In this document: positions 6,754-9,895 of the stretch, in pieces
How the letters are laid out: each line of letters begins with the position of its first letter
Position numbering within the stretch: the first letter of the stretch is position 1
Origin: Spirochaetales bacterium
GTDB taxonomy: Bacteria; Spirochaetota; Spirochaetia; JABMQR01
Assembly: GCA_023139255.1 (NCBI GenBank)
Contig: JAGLNY010000143.1
Coordinates: 1 to 9,895, forward strand
Length of the DNA: 9,895 nt
Reading direction: 5' to 3'
The notes under the pieces: model-generated
What the model was told of the DNA's origin: nothing
The model's database searches: none
What the model saw: the letters and a program-made list of their open reading frames with translations, nothing else
Position numbers and translations under genes: made by a program

Positions 6754-7683
6754 TTACCTCCATAAAATTGAGCAATAAGAGACAAAATCGGATGAAGGCC
6801 CGGATATACTATTTGAAGTATACTGATTTCTAATTTGCCCTGTCATACCTAATTTCTTTGCTATATTTGATACAATTAACCCCGAGGCAAAGCCGCATAT
6901 AGACGGCTGCTCTTTTTCTTTCAGAGACAGTAATTCCCCAATATCGCCCGAAGCAAATTTCTCAGCATATTTCCTGTCATGCCTCAGCACTTGCTCCTCA
7001 ATTTCACTAATCTCACTCTTATGAAGCCCATGAGATGCATCACTAAAAGGAGTGTATCCGAATCTTCTCCCATAATGTGTGAAATCAGAACTTGCAATTA
7101 TGAGAGTTTGCCCATTTAAAATCTGTCCATCATCAGTTGCCTCTAAAATAGCCTCACTAAGCATATCTGTAGATTTTTCACTAGATACATCAGATACAAG
7201 GCACATCCCAATAGTTATATCTTTTTTACTTTGAAGCTGCAAATTTGCACAAAAGGGTAAAAACATTTCGATGGCATGCTCAAGTTCCAAAGATTTTTTG
7301 TCAAGATGCATTACTCTTCCCGGTAGGATCTCATTCAGCGGCATAACCCTTAAATCGGCTAAAGGTGTTTCAGCAACAGTAAAATCTGCTGTAGTAAATG
7401 TATCAGGGGGAATATGTGCATAGTGAGATGGGGCTATTATCAATATGTTTGATGTTTTTATCGGTAAAACAGTAAAGAAATCTGCGATCCCCTTCGAAGA
7501 ATATAACAAACCTGCATGCGGCAGCATAGCCAGACATGCTCCGGTCTTTTTTTCTGATGAAGTTACCGCCCGGTTTTCTGCTTCATTAAGCGCCTTTACT
7601 ATATGGTCCTTAAGCAAATCCGGGTCACTCTCATACCATGATCCTGCATACTGCATTTTACGCACAACTTCCTGCTTTTTCAT
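6754..7683 (-). CDS. amrB: MEMO/LigB-fold protein (AmmeMemoRadiSam system protein B)
   Basis: This 309-residue protein is in the MEMO family, which shares its fold with class III extradiol dioxygenases (LigB). Visible motifs are YAGSWY (12-17), PHAG (55-58), APSHY (84-88), EHAIE (135-139, usually EHSIE), SSDFTHYG (198-205) and SICGF (261-265). H56, H87 and C263 correspond to the three metal-site residues described for human MEMO1, so the putative metal site looks intact. The start at 7683 has GGGAGG (7690-7695) six bases upstream. It is the first gene of the operon, read MEMO, AMMECR1, radical SAM, and its final codons contain the ribosome binding site of the next gene. The biochemical role is unknown. 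Reported roles of the eukaryotic homologue in cell motility and copper or iron redox do not transfer directly. Confidence 0.93.
   Translation of the reverse strand: MKKQEVVRKMQYAGSWYESDPDLLKDHIVKALNEAENRAVTSSEKKTGACLAMLPHAGLLYSSKGIADFFTVLPIKTSNILIIAPSHYAHIPPDTFTTADFTVAETPLADLRVMPLNEILPGRVMHLDKKSLELEHAIEMFLPFCANLQLQSKKDITIGMCLVSDVSSEKSTDMLSEAILEATDDGQILNGQTLIIASSDFTHYGRRFGYTPFSDASHGLHKSEISEIEEQVLRHDRKYAEKFASGDIGELLSLKEKEQPSICGFASGLIVSNIAKKLGMTGQIRNQYTSNSISGPSSDFVSYCSILWR
6757..6761 (-). promoter_or_regulatory. Ribosome binding site that fixes the AMMECR1 start
   Basis: GGAGG on the minus strand, inside the last codons of MEMO, lies five bases before the ATG at 6751. The upstream in-frame ATGs at 6775 and 6763 have no comparable site. 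This makes the short form of AMMECR1 the likely product and implies coupled translation with MEMO. Confidence 0.8.
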
Positions 7684-7745
7684 AGATTTCCTCCCGACAC
7701 TCAGGTTATAAACGTAGAACTATCACCTCGATTTCTTACTGTTTT

Positions 7746-7775
7746 ATTATACTATGTGCAGTAGTATATTGTCAG
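7746..7775 (-). promoter_or_regulatory. Promoter of the MEMO-AMMECR1-radical SAM operon, with inverted repeat
   Basis: On the minus strand CTGACA (7770-7775), an 18-bp spacer and a consensus TATAAT (7746-7751) form the best sigma70-like promoter in the window. It predicts a transcription start near 7739 and a leader of about 55 bases. An inverted repeat TATACTA-N7-TAGTATA (7748-7768) covers part of the -10 box and most of the spacer, as a repressor site would. The boxes and dyad are seen; regulation is inferred. Confidence 0.6.
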
Positions 7776-7823
7776 CATTCAGACACCGGAATTTATTTGA
7801 AAGAAAACCACTTAGCCTGTTTG

Positions 7824-7839
7824 TACTATGAATATAGTA
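7824..7839. repeat. 16-bp dyad TACTAT-GAAT-ATAGTA
   Basis: The six-base arms are perfect around a four-base centre. The arm resembles that of the inverted repeat in the MEMO operon promoter (TATACTA/TAGTATA, 7748-7768), about 75 bp away. It could be an auxiliary site for the same regulator. Outer bases CCT/AGG and AAACCA/TGGTTT could extend it to an imperfect hairpin spanning 7805-7854. Function is unknown. Confidence 0.4.
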
Positions 7840-7924
7840 AAAGGTTTTTGGTTTCCTTGTTTACTATTAATATGTTCACATGCCCATCAATCCTTTCAGA
7901 AAGTGCTTCCAGACCTATTTCCAC
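7826..7924 (-). CDS. Doubtful short ORF, 32 codons, GTG start
   Basis: From GTG 7924 the translation is 32 residues: VEIGLEALSERIDGHVNILI followed by VNKETKNLLLYS and TAG. An AAGGA lies six bases before the GTG. The residue mix looks protein-like (amphipathic N-terminal part, then a strand-like VNILIVN), but no family is recognised. It sits between the asd terminator and the MEMO promoter and overlaps the 7824-7839 dyad at its stop. It could be a real small protein, the remnant of a lost gene or chance. Confidence 0.2.
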   Translation of the reverse strand: MEIGLEALSERIDGHVNILIVNKETKNLLLYS

Positions 7925-7951
7925 AGAATTTCCTTATGCAGATACACCGCT

Positions 7952-7976
7952 AAAAAAAACACCCTGACAGGGCGTT
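7952..7976 (-). terminator. Intrinsic terminator downstream of asd
   Basis: Read on the minus strand, the stem AACGCCC / GGGTGTT (7 bp including one G-U pair) closes a five-base loop TGTCA and is followed by eight T. It lies about 70 bases past the asd stop and nothing better is closer. The GC-core stem with U-tract is the canonical Rho-independent form. Confidence 0.8.
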
Positions 7977-8000
7977 TTCAATGTATAGACATAATGTATA

Positions 8001-8031
8001 AATCGGAACAAAACAAATTTTTGTTCCGATT
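8001..8031. repeat. Perfect 13-bp inverted repeat in the asd 3' UTR
   Basis: AATCGGAACAAAA (8001-8013) and its exact complement (8019-8031) are separated by five bases. It begins 16 bp past the asd stop (8048). On the minus strand it is followed by mixed sequence, not a T-run, so it is not a classic terminator. It could protect the asd mRNA 3' end or act as a binding site. Confidence 0.7.
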
Positions 8032-8047
8032 CTCTGTAATTGTCTCT

Positions 8048-9067
8048 TTATCTGTGATTATACATTTGTACAAATGCCTCAGCGTTCTGGATTGAACCGC
8101 CGGCAGCACCTTTCACAACATTATTGACCATCAGGGTAAACCCTATCCGGTTGTTTCTCTTTTTCAGTCTGCCTGTATAAGTTACCATTCCGCGCGGTGT
8201 TCCCCAGAAAGCATACTTCGGCTGAGGGAAGGTATTATCTGTATCATATATAACCGGCTTCACCGGTGAGGAGGGCAATCCTGACTCATTAATTATAAAT
8301 GTGTCCCAGGCCTCAATTATATCTTCCACAGAAACTTCCTGATCAAACTCAATCCAGACAGTCTCAATATGGCCGAACATAACAGGGACACGGGCACAAT
8401 AAGCATACACTTCCGGGTTAATGGAAAGAATCTTTTTTATCTCTTTCTCAATTTTTTCCTCTTCACCGCCAATATAGGGAATTACATTGTCAGTTATGTC
8501 AAAAGAAGACAATCCGGGATACCCTGCCCCGCTTACTGACTGATAGGTGGATATTGAAAGTTCTCTTATTCCGAACTTAACCAATGGTGATAAAGCTATT
8601 GCCAGCCCTGTTGTTGAGCAGTTGGCATTGGTCACAATAAAACCACCATCCGGATACCCCTGCTCATTAATTAGATGGAGGGATTCAAGATTTGCTTCCG
8701 GGATAAGAATCGGCACATTGTGCTCATAACGCATTGCCCCGGCATTTGAGAAGACGTGAAAACCGGCATCACGCAATTCCGGCTCAGCTACCGCAGCAAT
8801 ATCAGCAGGCATTGCAGAAAAGACAATCTGGACCCCAGCTTCTTTCATAGCCTCAAGATTGTATTCCTTCATTTCTATAGACTTTAAATTTTCGGCCATC
8901 TCAAACGGAAGTACCCAGTGCACGGAATTTCCATATTTTTTACCGATTCTTGCAGAAGTTGCAGTAATATATTCTATTTCAAACCAATCGTGATCTGCGA
9001 GCATCCACATAAAGACCTGTCCGACTGCTCCGGTTGCACCTATTATCGCTACTTTTATTTTGTTCAT
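8048..9067 (-). CDS. asd: Aspartate-semialdehyde dehydrogenase, archaeal/yeast type
   Basis: Asd reduces L-aspartyl-4-phosphate with NADPH to L-aspartate 4-semialdehyde, the branch-point precursor of lysine, threonine and methionine. The protein has 339 residues and is full length. It opens with the dinucleotide-binding loop IIGATGAVGQ (8-17). The catalytic Cys is C150 in NANCSTTG (147-154), and SVSGAGYPG lies at 177-185. The second catalytic region RVPVMFGHIETV (226-237) carries H233. The C-terminal NNVVKGAAGGSIQNAEAF (315-332) is typical. The RVPV-x2-GH pattern and overall length fit the archaeal/fungal branch. The start at 9067 is preceded by a G-rich AGGGGGAAAG nine or so bases upstream. 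The gene has its own promoter, palindrome and terminator, so it is probably monocistronic. Confidence 0.95.
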   Translation of the reverse strand: MNKIKVAIIGATGAVGQVFMWMLADHDWFEIEYITATSARIGKKYGNSVHWVLPFEMAENLKSIEMKEYNLEAMKEAGVQIVFSAMPADIAAVAEPELRDAGFHVFSNAGAMRYEHNVPILIPEANLESLHLINEQGYPDGGFIVTNANCSTTGLAIALSPLVKFGIRELSISTYQSVSGAGYPGLSSFDITDNVIPYIGGEEEKIEKEIKKILSINPEVYAYCARVPVMFGHIETVWIEFDQEVSVEDIIEAWDTFIINESGLPSSPVKPVIYDTDNTFPQPKYAFWGTPRGMVTYTGRLKKRNNRIGFTLMVNNVVKGAAGGSIQNAEAFVQMYNHR

Positions 9068-9092
9068 GTTTTTCTTTCCCCCTGAAAGTTGT

Positions 9093-9121
9093 AGTATGAA
9101 TTAATTCATACTCTTTCACAA
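9093..9121 (-). promoter_or_regulatory. asd promoter overlapped by a perfect 20-bp palindrome
   Basis: On the minus strand TTGTGA (9116-9121), a 17-bp spacer and CATACT (9093-9098) are a fair -35/-10 pair. AGTATGAATTAATTCATACT (9093-9112) is a perfect 20-bp palindrome filling the -10 box and most of the spacer. Outer TGAAAG (9083-9088) and CTTTCA (9113-9118) add an offset outer pairing. The position suggests repression of asd, perhaps by an amino-acid-responsive regulator, but none is visible. Confidence 0.55.
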
Positions 9122-9167
9122 TGTTTTTACTTTATTTCTAAAGTTCTTATAATTAATTGTTGCGATA

Positions 9168-9216
9168 ATAACAGAATGTTATATAGATTACAATATGTTA
9201 TTTACAAAAATGTTAT
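9168..9216 (+). repeat. Three related TGTTAT dyads in the asd / DUF763-remnant spacer
   Basis: The copies are ATAACA-GAA-TGTTAT (9168-9182, perfect palindrome), ATTACA-ATA-TGTTAT (9187-9201, one mismatch) and TTTACA-AAAA-TGTTAT (9201-9216, wider spacer, less perfect). The right half TGTTAT is identical in all three. They overlap a weak plus-strand promoter-like pair, TTGTTG (9157-9162) and TATATA (9180-9185) with a 17-bp spacer. The cluster looks like a multi-site operator. The owner could be asd (leftward) or the DUF763/DUF362 side (rightward). Confidence 0.5.
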
Positions 9217-9259
9217 CTTTTATTTGTATTTAATCTTAAATTCCTGATATGCTTAACAT

Positions 9260-9458
9260 ATGATACGTACCGGAACAGCGGATTTGCCGCTCCATTATGG
9301 AAAAGTGCCGGAATGGCTTGCCAGCCGCATGGCTCAATTGGGCTTGGGAGTAAGTGAGGCTGTTTTAGCAGAGTATGGTACATCCGGATGGATCAGCAAG
9401 GATGAGTGACCCCTTCTGGTTCCAGGCACTGGGATGTGTAACACTACAAGCAGGTTAA
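9260..9458 (+). pseudogene. DUF763 gene remnant, frameshifted and truncated
   Basis: ATG 9260 opens 49 codons starting MIRTGTADLPLHYGKVPEWL, the characteristic DUF763 N-terminus, and ends at TGA 9407. The next frame carries the family motif immediately after it: MSDPFWFQALGCV (9402-9440). In family members I recall, seven residues separate EYG from LSDPFWFQ. Here removing one G at 9400-9401 gives EYG-TSGWISK-MSDPFWFQ, the same spacing. After GCV the expected LGFDWHSSG stretch is absent and a stop comes within a few codons (TAA 9456). Only about 65 residues of a family usually several hundred long are left. No good ribosome binding site precedes it. DUF763 is common in archaea and in scattered anaerobic bacteria; its function is not established. 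Confidence 0.8.
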
Positions 9459-9511
9459 TCTTAAGATGAAACAGTTAATCAGACCCATACCCATCATCCA
9501 GGAGAAAAAGA

Positions 9512-9895
9512 ATGAATTCAATTCCTGATCGTCCTATTGCAGTAATATACAAAACCCGAAAAATCCACTCATTACAGGAGATGACAACAACCCTTCTTGA
9601 AACCGTCTCTCTTAAAGACCGTTTACCGGAAGACAAACACTCCTTTATAGCGTTAAAACCAAACCTGGTCGTATCAAAACCGGCTGATCGCGGAGCAACT
9701 ACCCACCCCGAAATATGTGAGGGAATAGTTGAGTACCTGAAATCTTATGGGTATGAAAACATTGGAATAATTGAGGGATCCTGGGTCGGGGGCAACACCG
9801 ATAAAGCATATAAAATCTGCGGTTATGAAAAATTTGCCCAAAGAATGGGAGTAAAACTGATTAACACCCAAAAAGATGAGCCTATCACAGTTGAT
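9512..9895 (+). CDS. DUF362 domain protein, N-terminal 128 residues, cut by window edge
   Basis: The frame is open from ATG 9512 to the right edge (128 codons, no stop). AGGAG at 9500-9504 lies seven bases before the start. Family-type motifs are FIALKPNLV (45-53), GATTHPEI (61-68), IGIIEGSWVGG (84-94) and a following KICGY (101-105), as expected for the N-terminal half of DUF362. No ferredoxin-type CxxCxxC cluster is visible in this part; some family members carry one elsewhere. The function of DUF362 is not settled and its members are frequent in anaerobes. The gene follows the DUF763 remnant on the same strand by 53 bp and may have inherited its upstream region as a promoter. Confidence 0.85.
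   Translation, partial: MNSIPDRPIAVIYKTRKIHSLQEMTTTLLETVSLKDRLPEDKHSFIALKPNLVVSKPADRGATTHPEICEGIVEYLKSYGYENIGIIEGSWVGGNTDKAYKICGYEKFAQRMGVKLINTQKDEPITVD

Larger units (their letters stand above)
7684..8047. other. 364-bp intergenic region between the MEMO operon and asd
   Basis: Both flanking genes are on the minus strand. From the MEMO side it holds the GGGAGG ribosome binding site and the operon promoter with its inverted repeat. Next is a second AT-rich dyad TACTAT-GAAT-ATAGTA (7824-7839), nested in a weaker pairing of AAACCA (7805-7810) with TGGTTT (7849-7854). A doubtful 32-codon ORF (7826-7924, minus), the asd terminator (7952-7976) and a strong hairpin (8001-8031) follow. I see no tRNA or other recognisable RNA gene. 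Confidence 0.7.

Noticed and set aside
6752..6775. Longer AMMECR1 start at 6775 overlapping MEMO by 22 bp
   Set aside because: The internal ATG at 6751 has a strong GGAGG at ideal spacing, and the family-like sequence begins there.
7826..7828. Pyrrolysine-type TAG read-through of the short ORF
   Set aside because: No other in-frame TAG is seen in a recognised gene. Two good genes here end in TAG, and there is no sign of pyl genes.
7684..8047. tRNA, riboswitch, CRISPR or insertion sequence in the largest intergenic region
   Set aside because: I found no cloverleaf, no known aptamer core, no regularly spaced repeat and no transposase-like frame or terminal repeats.
7880..8095. Plus-strand open frame of 71 codons
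   Set aside because: It runs through the asd terminator and the strong hairpin and into the end of asd. The translation is low-complexity and unlike a real protein.
9094..9111. Possible NikR operator (GTATGA...TCATAC)
   Set aside because: The half-sites match, but the centre is six bases, where E. coli-type NikR sites have a centre of about sixteen. The gene downstream is asd, not a nickel transporter.
9674..9871. Minus-strand open frame of 65 codons
   Set aside because: It is antisense to the DUF362 gene, which has a good ribosome binding site and recognisable motifs.

Overview
The window comes from a moderately AT-rich prokaryotic chromosome (composition judged by eye). Several promoters have sigma70-like -35/-10 boxes with 17-18 bp spacers. 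Most genes have AGGAG/GGAGG ribosome binding sites, and one intrinsic terminator carries a U-tract. These features favour a bacterium, probably anaerobic. The gene content has an archaeal flavour: GTP-type PEPCK, archaeal/yeast-type aspartate-semialdehyde dehydrogenase, a DUF763 remnant and the MEMO/AMMECR1/radical-SAM trio. An archaeon is therefore not excluded, and I do not assign a species.

Layout. At 1-1877 (minus) is a nearly complete GTP-dependent PEP carboxykinase running off the left edge. Behind its promoter and operator-like palindrome lies a Y_phosphatase3-type tyrosine phosphatase (1965-2774, minus). It is divergent from a large U32-family Fe-S protein (2882-5122, plus) across a 107-bp gap holding a long imperfect palindrome. 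The U32 gene converges, with a 13-bp gap, on a tightly coupled minus-strand operon read MEMO (7683-6754), AMMECR1 (6751-6158), radical SAM (6161-5136). This is the complete AmmeMemoRadiSam set, whose biochemical role is still unknown. A 364-bp intergenic region (7684-8047) holds the operon promoter, several dyads, the asd terminator and one doubtful short ORF. Next is asd (8048-9067, minus) with a perfect 20-bp palindrome over its promoter. On the plus strand follow an AT-rich spacer with three related TGTTAT sites, a frameshifted and truncated DUF763 remnant (9260-9458), and the start of a DUF362 gene (9512 to the right edge).

Function. PEPCK (oxaloacetate/PEP) and Asd (aspartate to lysine, threonine and methionine) touch the oxaloacetate-aspartate node but are not in one operon. 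The U32 protein and the radical SAM protein are both predicted Fe-S enzymes, fitting an anaerobic lifestyle. The candidate poorly described system is the AmmeMemoRadiSam operon. Most other points of interest are well-formed palindromes at four separate promoters and the decaying DUF763 gene.
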